Assembly (NCBI GenBank): GCA_028551475.1
Contig: CM052354.1
Coordinates: forward strand, 14,469,258 to 14,533,257
Origin: Casuarina equisetifolia
Lineage: Eukaryota > Streptophyta > Magnoliopsida > Fagales > Casuarinaceae
Length of the DNA stretch: 64,000 nt
Reading direction: 5' to 3'
Below the pieces are notes generated by a model that was not told the DNA's origin, searched no databases, and saw nothing but the letters and a program-made list of their open reading frames with translations. This document shows, one piece after another, positions 45,901 to 57,550 of this stretch. Each line of letters begins with the position of its first letter. The first letter of the stretch is position 1. Both the position numbers and the translations under genes were made by a program.

Positions 45901-46932
45901 ATGAATCAGGATTCCTCTTTCTCTAACCTATGTAAATTTCTTGCTGTTCAAGGGGGGCTCGCTCACCCTCCATCTGTTGTTGGACTTAGGCTTTACAAGT
46001 AAGCAAAAAGTCCTGCCTATTCTGTTTTTGAGTAAACCAATTAATGATAAACTCTGTAACTTCCACACAAAATCAATCTTTCCTTTAAGAAGGAATTTTG
46101 ATTGATGATTCTTTATCTGTTTTCTCGGACCAGGTGTTCATCTTAATCGACTGGATGCTATAGTTAGTCTTCCTGTCGGGATTCTATTTGCACCAAGGCA
46201 AACTTTCAAGAACAAGGCTTTTGTGTGATTCTATAACTTTGTGAGATCGTTCCTTGCTCTCTCGGTGAATTTCTATGCTCGATCGATATAAGATAGCCAG
46301 AATATCTTGATTATTTTTGTTCAATTTATAAAATTAAAGTTTTTCAAGAGCAACTAAAATTTATGGATCGTCAAAACATTTTTTCAACAACTCGGAGAAT
46401 TTTCTTTTTCCTAGAGTTTCCGCTGTTTTCTCAGCATCCAAACTGCCTTTAAGTAGCAAAAGTTGGCCAAAGTACTGCTTACTAAGCTTAGACGATTCAT
46501 GCTCCCCATATCCTAAAACCCAAAACAACAAAAACAATGAGTCCACCACAGAAAACCCAAAATAGTTTCCTTTATTACCCACAATCCTCTCTATCTCTTA
46601 GAAATCAAGCGGAGCATACGCGAATCATAGTAACAAAAACCAAACGAAACCAATATCCAAATATCGAGAGAGAGTTTTAAATAATAACTAAGTTTTACCT
46701 CTTTGCCAAAGGCCAGAACCAAAGAGTCCCTGGACTTCGAAATAAAGTGTCTGAACCTGGGTACTCTCCAAATGCACCTGTGCGGAAAATGCTGCTCATT
46801 CATACATGAGCACCTGCAAAACTTTCTGGGGCTTTCACAGAAGCTGGTTGTAAAACGATCAAGTTTCCGGAACCTGCTGATAAGCTTGGTTCCCGCGGTG
46901 GCGACAGGAAGCGGGATGGATGCTGCTGCCAT
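39982..46932 (-). CDS. IOJAP: Iojap / ribosomal silencing factor RsfS, chloroplast type
   Basis: Spliced gene with coding exons 46932-46699, 42386-42260, 41430-41292, 41177-41089 and 40103-39982 (234+127+139+89+122 nt = 237 codons with stop). All introns are GT-AG and all phases agree, giving 236 aa. Residues 1-78 are rich in Ser/Ala/Arg with few acids, like a plastid transit peptide. Then come TDDMYDDLFDKFGKVVF, an acidic EVDDDAESLSF, and the RsfS fold: KVASDVKAADIKVLFVKPL, FFVIATAFSRPQIDAIG, NSWTLLDFGDVVVHIFLP, RAFYNLEEFYG. Family role: it binds the large-subunit protein L14/uL14 and blocks subunit joining, and in plants Iojap proteins act in plastids. No stop or frameshift disrupts it, and it is the only intact gene seen. 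Function is inferred from family motifs. Confidence 0.9.
40104..41088 (-). other. IOJAP intron 4
   Basis: Donor GTAAGTGA, acceptor TTGTGACAG, 985 bp. A 124-codon open frame inside (40159-40533) has no recognisable motif. Confidence 0.8.
41178..41291 (-). other. IOJAP intron 3
   Basis: Donor GTATGGG, acceptor CATTGCAG, 114 bp. It splits the Gly codon of QIDAIG (GG|T). Confidence 0.85.
41431..42259 (-). other. IOJAP intron 2
   Basis: Donor GTAAGATT, acceptor TTTATAG, 829 bp. No other feature was recognised. Confidence 0.8.
42387..46698 (-). other. IOJAP intron 1 (4.3 kb)
   Basis: Donor GTAAAACTTAG, acceptor TTTTGCAG. It contains an A-rich tract (42522-42680), a 70-bp tandem repeat (43561-43680) and otherwise low-copy DNA. 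A possible cryptic exon at 46361-46545 (acceptor GGGTTTTAG; frame GYGEHESSKLSKQYFGQ to stop) would give a short truncated protein when joined to exon 1. Direct splicing of exon 1 to 42386 restores the family reading. Confidence 0.75.
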
Positions 46933-47757
46933 TGTTGCTACGGACTGACAAGCAAGAAGGAATAGAGCATATCCTCTGGGAGCATGAGAAGAGATTGGAA
47001 AGTGATGTACGACCTTACCCCAAGTTTTAAACTTGGCCCGAGTAAATGTTTGGGCTTTGGGTTAGAGATAGAACAATTGTCAGGCCGAGTCCCGCGACCC
47101 AAGCCTTTCTTACTTAACTCTAACCCTACCCACCGTCAAGGTTCGCGATGGGTGGGTTTTTAAGAGCCGCTAATGTGGTCAAATCGGCCATGACCGAAGA
47201 AAGCGAGCTCATCGTATAAACTGGCTGACGATGAGGGGAGGCAGTGGCTGCAACAGCATATGCATGGTGGGGTTGACAACAGCGGTGAGCGCGGAGGCAC
47301 AGACGGAGGATTAGGTGAAACAATTTGGGTAAACGAACTTAGTGGAAAAAGACAGCAAAGAAAGAGACCTAAAGATAGTGTGAAAACTGTATATTTACGA
47401 GTTTAGTCTCATGGGTTTAGTCCAAAAGTAGTGAAGTCAAGTTAGTTTACGAGTTCAAGTAATAAAGTTGAGTTAGTTTAGAATTTTTGGATTCTTCCTG
47501 TAAAAAAACATAATTCCTACAAGGAAGTCAGTCTAGATTGTTGGCTTCAATTCTAATAGCTTATGATCTAAGTGTTCCCATATAAGCCCACTTATCCTTC
47601 TATTAGTTTGGACTTTCCCATTTGAGCCCACTTATCTTTTTATTGGTTTGGGAGTTTCCATCTAAGCCCCGCTGTTCCATTTGTGAGAGCATCTTTCATC
47701 ATTATGCACAAATCACATTTTTGTTGAAATCCCTAAGGATATTATGATGAGGAAACT
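46933..47757 (-). promoter_or_regulatory. IOJAP upstream region
   Basis: The 5' UTR and promoter presumably lie within 46933-47350, which is GC-richer than the surroundings. No clear TATA box was seen. A 17-nt palindrome CCAAGTTTTAAACTTGG lies at 47020-47036. From 47573 to 47670 there are about 2.5 copies of a 40-bp repeat (TTCCCATATAAGCCCACTTA type). A 66-codon minus frame at 47126-47323 is not recognised. Confidence 0.45.
47573..47670. repeat. 40-bp tandem repeat, about 2.5 copies
   Basis: Units start TTCCCATATAAGCCC (47575), TTCCCATTTGAGCCC (47615) and TTTCCATCTAAGCCC (47655), with a period of 40 bp. Confidence 0.8.
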
Positions 47758-50700
47758 GTTAGGTTTTATGACTTAACAAGAAAGGGGGTTGAATTGTTAA
47801 ACCAACAATATTATGTTATTGTTACCAATAAAAACTCAATCCAATTATGTAAACAAGTCACACAAATAGCACTAGTAACAAGTAAGCAAATTTCAACCAA
47901 ATGATGCTTTACTTCTAGATTAGGCAGTAAGTTATCTAGAATGTTTTCACACATATATATATCAAATAAGCTGATCAGTTAGTATCAAATAATTAATAGA
48001 ATAGTAAGTAGCAAACATTAAGAGATATTCAACTCAATAGAGAGCAAGAAAACAAAGACCAAATTTACAACAGTGGTTCGGCACTCAATCCTTGAGTACT
48101 ATGTATTGGGTTTTATGGCTTAACAAGAAGGAGGGTTGAATTGTTAATCTAACAATAATATACTTTTGTTTGCAATAAAAAATTTAATCCGATTAATTTA
48201 GCAGTTGATAGATTAATAAGCAACAAACATTCAAGGTTATTCAAATCAATAAAGAGTAAGAGAACAAAGACCCAATTTACAACGGTGGTTCAGCACTCAA
48301 TTCTTAAGTCCTACGTCTACCCTCTTCTCCTTCAATCCAACTAATTAAAGTCTCCTTTACTCAACCAGATTAGGAGAACATATTCTCCCTAATCCAGATA
48401 ATTCCTTTTCAAAGGAACTCTCAAGTTCGAATACAAGTTATGATCAAAAGATCATATACAATAGCAAATCCCCAAATAATATGATAGTTTAAGGGATATT
48501 ACTAATCAGAGGAGCAATTCAAGTATAGATAATAAAGTGCAAAGCTCCTATCACGAAATCTCCAATTTTAGTAAATTAGGATTTCGGAGTTTCCTCAATA
48601 TTTATGTACAATGAATATTTTCAAGTGTAATTAGCATATAAATAATGTTATACAAGCTATAATCAATTAGATAATTGAAAAGTAAGTTGAATAATCAAAT
48701 ATCACCGAATCCTTGTGAGTCACAGAGAGATAAGCGAACTTAAATCAAGTAATAAGTGAGCTCAAGAGATTTTCTTCGCAAAGAGAACACTTCAAATAGA
48801 TGTAGATCATCAATCAATCCCTTCACGCATACATCCCCTTTAAATAGAGAACAGATTTGGGGCTTTTTTAGATCAAACTTGAACCATAGCCTTTTTCCCA
48901 TTAAGAATAGTGACCTATCTATCAAATCGACCTCATTTCACTTCTCAGAGCTTCAATCGGACCGTTTTGACATCTAGTCTCCTCCAAAATCCTCCCGTTG
49001 AGGATTCGACACTCGAGAGAATAAAGGTGACACTTGAGACGTGTTTTTCATCGAAGGACAGTGGCTAGGGCAAAATGATCGAGAACCCTTTTATGTGCAT
49101 CTCTCTAATAAGTGAGACGACATCATAGCAAGCGCGCCTCTGGTAAGTGAGATAGCATTGTTGCAAGCGTAGGTAAGCCTCCTTCAGTAGGGTCGAGCCG
49201 TAGCGAACTCAGCCTGTGTCACAGAACAGGGGTTCAGTAGCAAGAGGTCTAACAAATATTTATGGTCCAATATCAACAAGGTCCAACAATCAGAACATAG
49301 TCCAATAATGTAAGCATGGTCCAATAATATGGACTTTTATAAAGTTCACATTTTGGTGTAATATATATCTTAGCTTTGAACTAATATCAAGCTAGAATCA
49401 AGGCTCCTCATGTTCCTACAAGTGCATAAAGCCAAGTATCATATTCCTTAATAAAATGTTCAAATATATTTTTTGGCATCATACATAAATATACTTCTAA
49501 AAAAAAAACTTTAAGAATATGTTTTATAAAGGAATGTAGGAACCTGATTACTTTATAATATCATTAATTGATATTATAATTTGTACACCTTTTACTTCTT
49601 ATAATTTTTTTTTGCACATATGAAAAACATATTTCATAAAAAAACCCTATTTTCCAACACTACGTCCACCCTCTTTTCCTTCAATCTAACCGATTGAAGT
49701 CTCCTTTACTCAACTATATTAGGAGAAAATGTTTTCCCTAATCCAAATAATTCCCTCTCAAGGAATTCTCAAGAACAGTTACAAATTATGATCAAAAGAT
49801 CATGTACAGATGCAAATCCCCAAATAATATGATAGTTTGATGGATATTGCTAATTAGAGGAGCTATTCAAGTATAAATAACAAAGTTCAAAGCTCCTATC
49901 ACGAAATCCCCAATTTCAATAAATTAGGGTTCCAAATTTCTCACAATATTTATGTGCAATAAATATTCGTAAATGTAATCAACACATAAATAATGTTATA
50001 CACAATGCAATCAATTAAATAATCAAAGGATAAGCCGAATAACCAAATATTACCGAACCCTTTTGAGTCAACAAGAGATGAGCAAACTTGAATCAAGTAA
50101 TGAGTGAGCTTAAAAGATTGTTTCATTGTAAAGAGAACACTTCAAATGGTTGTAGATCATCAATCAATCTCTTCACGCATACATCCCTTTAAATAGAGAA
50201 CAAATCTAAGGCTTTTTAGATCAAACCTAAGCCGTAGCCTTCTTCCCATTAGAAACAGTGAACCATCTATCAAATCAACCTCATATCACTTCTCAAAGCT
50301 TCAATCTGACTATTCTGACATCCAGTCTTTACCAAGATCCTCCCGTTGAGGATTTTGCACTAGAGAGAACAAAGGTGTTACCGAAGGCTTATTTCTGTTT
50401 GAAGGGTAGCGGCTAGGGCACATAATCAAGAGCCTTACTTATGTGCGCCTTTGATAAGTTAGACAACACCGTAGCATCAAGTGATCAAGTTTGCCTCTGA
50501 TAAGTTGGATGACGTCATAGCATTAAGTAATCAAGTGAGAAATGGGTAGGGCTTCTACATCAAATGTGGGCCTTGTCACGGATCAGTCTCAAATATGGCT
50601 TGGTCTAGTAGCATGTGAAGTCTAACACATAATTACGGTCTAGTACTATCAGCAAGGTCTAGCAATATGAGTATGGTCCAATAATGTAAGCATGGTCCAA

Positions 50701-51059
50701 TAATATGAGCTTTTACTAAGTTTACATTTTGGTGTAATATATATCTTAGCTTGAATTAAAATCAAGCTAGAATCAAAGCTGCTTATGTTCCTACAAGTGC
50801 ATAAAGCCAAGTATCATTTTTTATAAAAATATGTTCTAATATATTTTTGACATCATTCATAAATATATTTCTCAAAAATACTTTAAGAAGTTTTATGAAG
50901 GAATGTAAGAATCCGGTTACTTTATAATATCATTAATTGATATTATAATTTGTACACCTTTTACTTCTTATGATTTTCTTTTGCATCTATGAAAAACATA
51001 TATCAAGAATTATATTCACAAATATATTTTTGTCATAACAAAACCCTTATTTTTCAACA
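47758..51059 (-). repeat. 3' LTR of copia #2, split by a solo LTR
   Basis: Parts 47758-48103 and 49660-51059 join into one SIRE-type LTR of about 1.74 kb (one target-site copy included). The left end TGTTAGGTTTTATG and right end TTTTTCAACA match copia #3's LTR. It is followed by the PPT of copia #2, so it is the 3' LTR. Confidence 0.85.
48104..49659 (-). repeat. solo LTR inserted in an LTR of the same family
   Basis: 1556 bp, from TATTGGGTTTTATGG (mutated TG) to ACCCTATTTTCCAACA, a full LTR with no internal sequence. Flanks are CTATG (48099-48103) and CTACG (49660-49664), a 5-bp target duplication with one mismatch. Its host LTR reads on correctly across the site (…GAGT-CTACG-TCCACC). Confidence 0.88.
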
Positions 51060-51076
51060 ATCTCCCCCTTTTTTAT
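51060..51076 (-). other. polypurine tract of copia #2
   Basis: The minus strand reads AAAAAAGGGGGAGAT immediately before the LTR start TGTTGAAAAATAAGG, identical in kind to the tract of copia #3. Confidence 0.85.
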
Positions 51077-51539
51077 GATGACAAAATATCTCAATAGTAT
51101 GGCACATGTCACCAAATAACTTTTCATGTTTTTCATGAAAGCATAATTGAGCATTGCAAAAGTTAATCATCACATAATTAGATTCATGATATTTACTATT
51201 CATGTGATCAGAATCAGCAAACAAATCCTATGCATGTTTCTAACATAAGTTTGCAAGTAGGGTGTTAGAAAGATATCCCACATTCTGCACTTATAAAGTC
51301 AGAAATGAGACTTAACATGTGCATAGTATTCTCTCCCCTTTTTTGTCATAAGCAAAAATATGAACATACAAGTTATCAGGATAGAATGAAAAAAATGACC
51401 AGCAAAAGGATAAGGTTAGAGCACTAACTAGATGTGGCAGGGTAGAAATAAAGTAACTCCCCCTCAAAACAAGCAAGTGGTTTGAACAAGAAAAGGACAC
51501 AAATATTGCAATAACACAGAATAGAAAATTCAAATATTT

Positions 51540-53087
51540 TCAGGTACTAACATTCCAAGCTCTCTTTGAAGAGCATAAAACCTTTCTTTAGATAAAGGTT
51601 TGGTTAGGATATCAGCAATTTGCTAATTAGTGTACACAAATTCAAGCACAACATCACCTTTTTTAACATGATCTCTAATGAAATGATGTCTAATTTCTAT
51701 GTGTTTAGTTTTAGAGTGTTGTATAGGGTTCTTAATGAGATTAATTGCACTGGTGTTGTCACATTTTAATGGAACTTTCTATGATAATATGCCATAATCC
51801 TCTAATTGTTGTTTCATCCACAAGATTTGAGCACAACTACTATCAACAACTATGTATTTGGCTTCAATGGAGGAAAGAGCTACACAATTTTGTTTCTTGG
51901 AGTGCCAAGAAATAAGCATGTTTATGAGATAGTGACATCCACCACTTGTACTCTTCTTATCTAATTTGAATCTAGCATAATCTGAATCACTAAAGACATC
52001 AAGTTCAAGGTTGTATCTCTAGGATACCATATTCCTAAAGAAACCGTGTCTCTAAGGTATCTAAAGATTCTTTTAACAACGACTTAAGTGTTGTTCTTTA
52101 AGATTGGATTGATACCTAGCACACAAGCACACACTAAACATAATATCAAGTCTAGATGCAGTCAAATATAGCAAGGAACCAATCATTCCACAATATGATT
52201 TAGTGTCCATGCTAATTCCATTTTTATCATTGGATAATGATAAAGAAGTACTCATAGGTAAGTTTATTGGTTTAGAGTCATGCATCTTATACTTCTTAAG
52301 CAATTTATTTATGTATTTTGTTTGACTTATAAAGGTTTCTTCGTTTGTTTGTTTGATTTGCTACCCAAGAAAGTATGTTAACTCACCCATCATGCTCATT
52401 TCAAATTCACTTTGCATGTATGCAGCAAATTCTTCATATAGCGTAGAATTTGTAGAATCAAACACAACGTCATTAACATATATTTGAACAATTAAATTTT
52501 TTTTCTTTGTTCTTTATAAATAAAGCGTTGTCCACTTTCCCTTTCCTAAAACTGTTATCAATTAAGAAAGTACTTAGTTTATCATACCATGCCCGTGGAG
52601 CTTGTTTCAAACCATATAAAGCTTTTGAAAGTTTAAAAACGTGATTTGAATGAATTCAATCCTTAAATCTAGGTGGTTGTTCAACATATACCTCTTCCTT
52701 TACAATGTCATTTAAAAATGTACTTTTGACATCCATTTGAAACAAGGTAAAGTTCATACAGCAAGCAAAGGCAAGTAAAATCCTAATTGCTTCTAACCTA
52801 GCCACTAGTGCAAATGTTTCATCATAGTCAATCCTTTGTCTTGACTATATCCTTGTGCTACTAATCTAGCCTTATTTCTAGTGATAATGCCATTTTCATC
52901 TAGTTTATTTCTAAATACCCATTTTTGTGCCTATAACTGAAGATCGTTTGGTCTAGGAACTAGATTCTAAACCTTGCTTCTTTCAAACTGGTTTAATTCT
53001 TCTTGCATAGCAAGGAACTAGTTTTCATCTTCAAGAGCCTCATCTACTTTCTTTAGCTCCACTTGGGATAGAAAGGCTTAATGTTCA
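51540..53087 (-). pseudogene. copia #2 RNase H and reverse transcriptase relic
   Basis: Minus-strand motifs in order: IGTKWVFRNKLDENG-like text near 52880-52930, FQMDVKSTFLN near 52730, [18 protein letters not shown] near 52590-52650, an active-site region [13 protein letters not shown] near 52460-52490 (YVND for YVDD), then MLKKYKMHDSKPINLPMST and GMIGSLLYLTASRLDIMFSV (52073-52303) and RNase H text to about 51560. Frame breaks are numerous. Gag, protease and most of integrase are absent because copia #3 interrupts at 53460. Confidence 0.8.
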
Positions 53088-53407
53088 CAAGTGTTGTGAA
53101 CCCAAGACCTTGTACTCACTTTAACATTGGGATTTTCTATGATGTGATCCTAATCTACTTCACTTCTTACTCTAGGAAAGGAAGGTTCCCTAGTTTCAGA
53201 CTCCCCTTCAACTTCAGCCCTATTTGGAACACTTTTTGATCTAATGTCAAGTGTTGTGAACCCAAGACCTTGTACTCACTCTAACATTGGGATTTCCTAT
53301 GATGTGATCTTGATCTACTTCACTTCTTACTCTAAGAAAGGAAGGTTCCCTAGTTTCAAACTCCCCTTCAACTTCAGCCCTATTTAGAACACTTTTTGAT
53401 CTAATGT
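53088..53407 (-). repeat. 160-bp tandem duplication in copia #2 linker
   Basis: GTGTTGTGAACCCAAGACC occurs at 53091 and 53251. The two 160-bp units differ at about ten positions. The unit lies between integrase and RT; copia #3 has a single copy at about 57160-57300. Confidence 0.9.
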
Positions 53408-53460
53408 TCTTTTTGGTTTCTTGAGTACTGTGACAATCATCCTCAAACTTAACATGGATT

Positions 53461-55106
53461 TGTTGGGTTTTATGGCTTAACAAGAAGGGGGGTTGAATTG
53501 TTCTTGTACCGAAAACTATGCTTTTGTATGATAAAAAATTCAATCAATTAATTTAACAATTTATATGATAATAAGAAGGCAAATAGAATTATTTAAGCAA
53601 GTAAAGAGTAAGAGAATTGACACCCAATTTACTACGGTGGTTCGGCACTCTATCTTAGAGTCCTACGTCCCTTTTCTCCATCAATCCAACCAATTGAAGT
53701 CCCCTTTACTCAACCTGATTAGGAGAATACGTTATCCCTAATCCAAATAATTCCTTCTTAAAAGAATTCTCAAGTCCGAATACAAATTATGATCAAAAGA
53801 TCATATACAGTAGCAAATCCCTAAATAATATGTTAGTTTATGAGATATTGCTAATCAGAGGAGCTATTCAAGTATATATATCAAGATACAAAGCTCTTAT
53901 CACAAAATCCCCAATTTGAAGAAATTAGGGTTTCGGGTTTTCCTCAAAATTTATATGTAGTAAATGTTTATAAGTGAAATCAACACATAAATAATGTTAT
54001 ACAAGCTATGATTGAGTATATAATCAAAGATCAAAGCAGATAATCAAATATCACCAAACCCTTGTGAATTACTGAGAGATAAACAAACTCAAATCAAATA
54101 GAAGGTAAGCTTAAGAGACTTTCTTTGCAAAGAGAATGCTTCAAATAGATGCCAATCATCAAGAGAAAATCTTCACGCACATATCTCTTTTAAATAGAAG
54201 CAGATCTAGGGCCTTTTTCTTTTAATCAAACTTGAACCATAACCTTATTCCCGTTAGGAATAGTAGGCTATCTATCAAATTAGCCTCATATCAGCCTTCA
54301 AATTCAAAATCCAACCGTTTTGACAGCTCGTCTCCTCTAGATCACTCCCGTTGAGGTTTTGGTGTTTGAGAGAAGCGGAGATAGCATCGGGGATGAGTGA
54401 AGTGGCTAGCGGCTAGGACAAACTCATCAAAGGATAAAAGACTCTTACGTGCTCCCTTAAGTGAGACGACGTCATGGCCAGAAGACTTCACGGATGGTCA
54501 AGATGACACCATAAGAAGGAGGCTCCATTGATGGTCAAGATGACATTATAATAAGGAGGCTCCACTAATGGTCAAGACGACACCATAACAAGGAGAGGGA
54601 TTGGGCTGACGTGAGCTTGGGCCGCACCATATCATCTCAAACCAGTAGTAAGGGTCCAATCCAGTGATGACATATCGAGCAGATGTACACGGTCCAATAT
54701 CAACAAGGTCCACAAAGTTCATATTTTAGTGTATTTCATATATTGACTTTGAACTAATATTAAGATAGAGTTAATGTCCCTCATGTTCCTACAATTACAT
54801 CAAACCAAGTATCACATTTCTAAAATAAAATATATTCAAATATATTATATTTCTTAAGGAAATATTCAAATAATCAATACATTCAAATATTCAAATATTT
54901 GAATAAATGTCACAAGAACTTTAAGAATATATTTTATGAGGAAATGTAGGAACCTGGTTACTTTATAATATCATTAATTGATATTATAATTTGTACACTT
55001 TTTACTTCCTATAGTTTTTCTTTTTGCACATTTAGAAAAACATATTTTAAGAATTGATATTTACAAGAAAATATTTTTGGTCACAGCAAAACCCTATTTT
55101 CCAACA
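53461..55106 (-). repeat. 3' LTR of copia #3
   Basis: 1646 bp; minus strand TGTTGGAAAATAGGG...AAACCCAACA, with TG/CA ends. Confidence 0.9.
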
Positions 55107-55121
55107 ATCTCCCCCTTTTTT
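55107..55121 (-). other. polypurine tract of copia #3
   Basis: The minus strand reads AAAAAAGGGGGAGAT directly before the LTR. Confidence 0.9.
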
Positions 55122-55599
55122 ATGATGACAAAATATTTCAATAGTATGGCACATATCATCAAATATCAATCATGTTTTTCAAGAGAACACAACTTATCAT
55201 TGCAACATATTGATCATCATACAATTAGAGTTGAAAATAGTTATTACATATGACCGTAAACAATTCTTATACATGTGTTTAGCAGATTATCATAGAACAT
55301 GCAATTTTTTTAAGTAGGGGTGATATGTCTATGTATCCCACATTCTGCACTAATATAGTAAAAAATGAGACTTCACATGTGCACTATTCTCTCTCCTTTT
55401 TTGTCATAAGCAAAAAGAATGATTATGCAAGTAAGCAGGACAGGCGACAACATAAAAAAATGAGCAGGCAACAATCGAATAGAGATAAGAGTGGGGTACT
55501 AACTAGATTTTGTAGGAATGAAAGTAGAGCCGCTCCCCATCAAACTAAGTAGTTTGAAAAACAATAAAAGAATATAGAGATAGCAGTAATAAATAGTTC

Positions 55600-57110
55600 A
55601 AAGATTTTCAAGGACTAACATTCCAAGTTCTCGTCTAAGAGCATAGAACTTGTCCTTCGGTAAAGGTTTGGTTAAGATATCATCAATTTGCTGATCAGTG
55701 CTCACAAATTCAAGTACAACATCACCTTTCTAAACATGATCTCTAATAAGCTGATGTATAGTTTCTATATGTTTTGTTTTGGAGTGCTGGATAGGATTCT
55801 TAGTGAGATTTATTACACTAGTGTTGTCACATTTTAGTGGAACTCTATGTGATAAGATGCCATAATCCTCTAATTGTTATTTCATCCATAAGATTTGAGC
55901 ACAACTACTAGCAGCAGGAATATATTCAGTTTCAGTGGAAGAGAAAGCTACACAGTTTTGTTTCTTGGAGTGCCAAGAAATAAGCATATTTCCAAGATAG
56001 TGACACTCCACCACTCGTACTCTTCCTATCTAGTTTGCATCCAACATAATCAAAATCACTAAATGCATGCAAATCTAGAATGGTGTCTCTAGGATACCAA
56101 ATTCCTAGGGAAACTGTGTCGCTAAGGTATCTAAATATTCTTTTAACAGCAGCTAGGTGTTGTTCTTTAGGATTGGATTGATACCTAGCACATAGACACA
56201 CACTAAACATGATATCCGGTCTAGATCCAGTCAAGTATAGCAAAGAACCAATCATGCCACGATATAATTTAGGGTCTACACTAATTCCATCTTTATCATT
56301 AGATAATGATAAAGAAGTGCTCATTGGTGTGTTCATTGGTTTGGAATCATGCATCTTGTATTTCTTGAGCAATTCATTTATGTATTTTGTTTAATTTATA
56401 AAAGTCCCTTTGTTGGTTTGTTTGATTTGCAATCCAAGAAAGTATGTTATTTCACCCATCATACTTATTTCAAATTCACTTTGCATGCATGCAACAAATT
56501 CTTCACATAGTTTAGAATTAGTAGAACCAAACACAATATCATTAACATATATTTGAACAATTAAAATTTTCTTTTCTTTGTTCTTTATAAATAATGTGTT
56601 GTCCACTTTTCCTTTTTTGAAATCATGATTAATTAAGAATGAACTTAATTTATCATACCAAGCCCATGGAGCTTGTTTCAAACTATATAAAGCTTTTGAC
56701 AATTTAAAGACATGATTTGAATAAATTGAATCTTTAAATTTAGGTGGTTGTTCAACATATACCTCTTCCTTTATAATACCATGCAAAAATGCACTCTTGA
56801 CATCCATTTGAAATAAGGTAAAGTTCATACAGCAAGCAAATGCAAGTAAGATCTGAATTGCTTCCAATCTAGCTATAGGTGCAAATGTTTCTCATAGTCA
56901 ATCCCTTCTTCTTGACTATATCCCTGTGCCATTAATCTAGCCTTATTCTTAGTAATAGTACCGTTTTCATCTAGTTTATTCCTAAAAACCCATTTTGTAC
57001 CTATGACTGGATGATCCTTTGGTCTAGGAACTAGATTCCAAACCTTACTTCTTTTAAATTGGTTCAATTCTTCTTGCATAGCAAGAAACCAATTTTCATC
57101 TTCAAGAGCC
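55600..57110 (-). pseudogene. copia #3 reverse transcriptase and RNase H
   Basis: Three minus-strand frames read in order: 57079-56873 (VIGTKWVFRNKLDENGTITK, LMAQGYSQEEGIDYE), 56867-56391 (LFQMDVKSAFLHGIIKEEVY, ALYSLKQAPWAWYDKLSSF, VQIYVNDIVFGSTN, MMGEITYFLGLQIKQ), 56372-55932 (YKMHDSKPMNTPMST, GMIGSLLYLTGSRPDIMFSV, AVKRIFRYLSDTVSLGIWYP, FSDFDYVGCKLDRKSTSGG), with the remaining RNase H down to about 55600. The catalytic box is YVND, so the second Asp needed for polymerisation is lost. A frameshift near 56870 and a stop near 56390 also break it. Confidence 0.88.
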
Positions 57111-57550
57111 TCATCTACTTTCTTTGGCTCTACTTGAGATAAAAAGTCTTGATATTCACATGTGTTATGAACTCGAGACCTTGTACTTACTCTAACATTT
57201 GGATCTCCTATGATGTGATTGTGATCTACTTCATTTCTAACTCTAGGGAAGGAAGGTTCTCTAGTTTCAAACTCCCCCTCACTTCAGCCCTATTTGGATG
57301 AATTTTATTTTCATTTTTCTCTTTGGTTTCTAAAATGTCGTGACAATCATCCTCAAACTTCACATGAATTGATTCTTCTACAACTAAGGTTCATTTGTTG
57401 AATACTCTATATGCTTTACTTGTATGAGAATATCCAAGAAATATTCCTTTGTCACTCTTGGAATCAAATTTCCCAAGTGATTCTTTTTCATGATTCAAAA
57501 CAAAACATTTACTTCCAAAAACATGAAAATATGAAATGTTTGGTTTTCGT
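57111..57550 (-). pseudogene. copia #3 integrase-RT linker
   Basis: Decayed linker region corresponding to 53088-53460 of copia #2 and 1300-1880 of copia #1. It is acidic/Ser-rich text with stops; a conserved FGSKCFVLNHEKESLGKFDS-type stretch reads through about 57450-57510. Confidence 0.6.

Noticed and set aside
47126..47323. 66-codon minus frame upstream of IOJAP (Ala/His-rich)
   Set aside because: No motif, no splice connection to exon 1 in frame, and GC-rich promoter composition explains the open frame.
47573..47670. Short regular repeat considered as a CRISPR-like array
   Set aside because: Only 2.5 contiguous degenerate units without spacers, in plant nuclear DNA.
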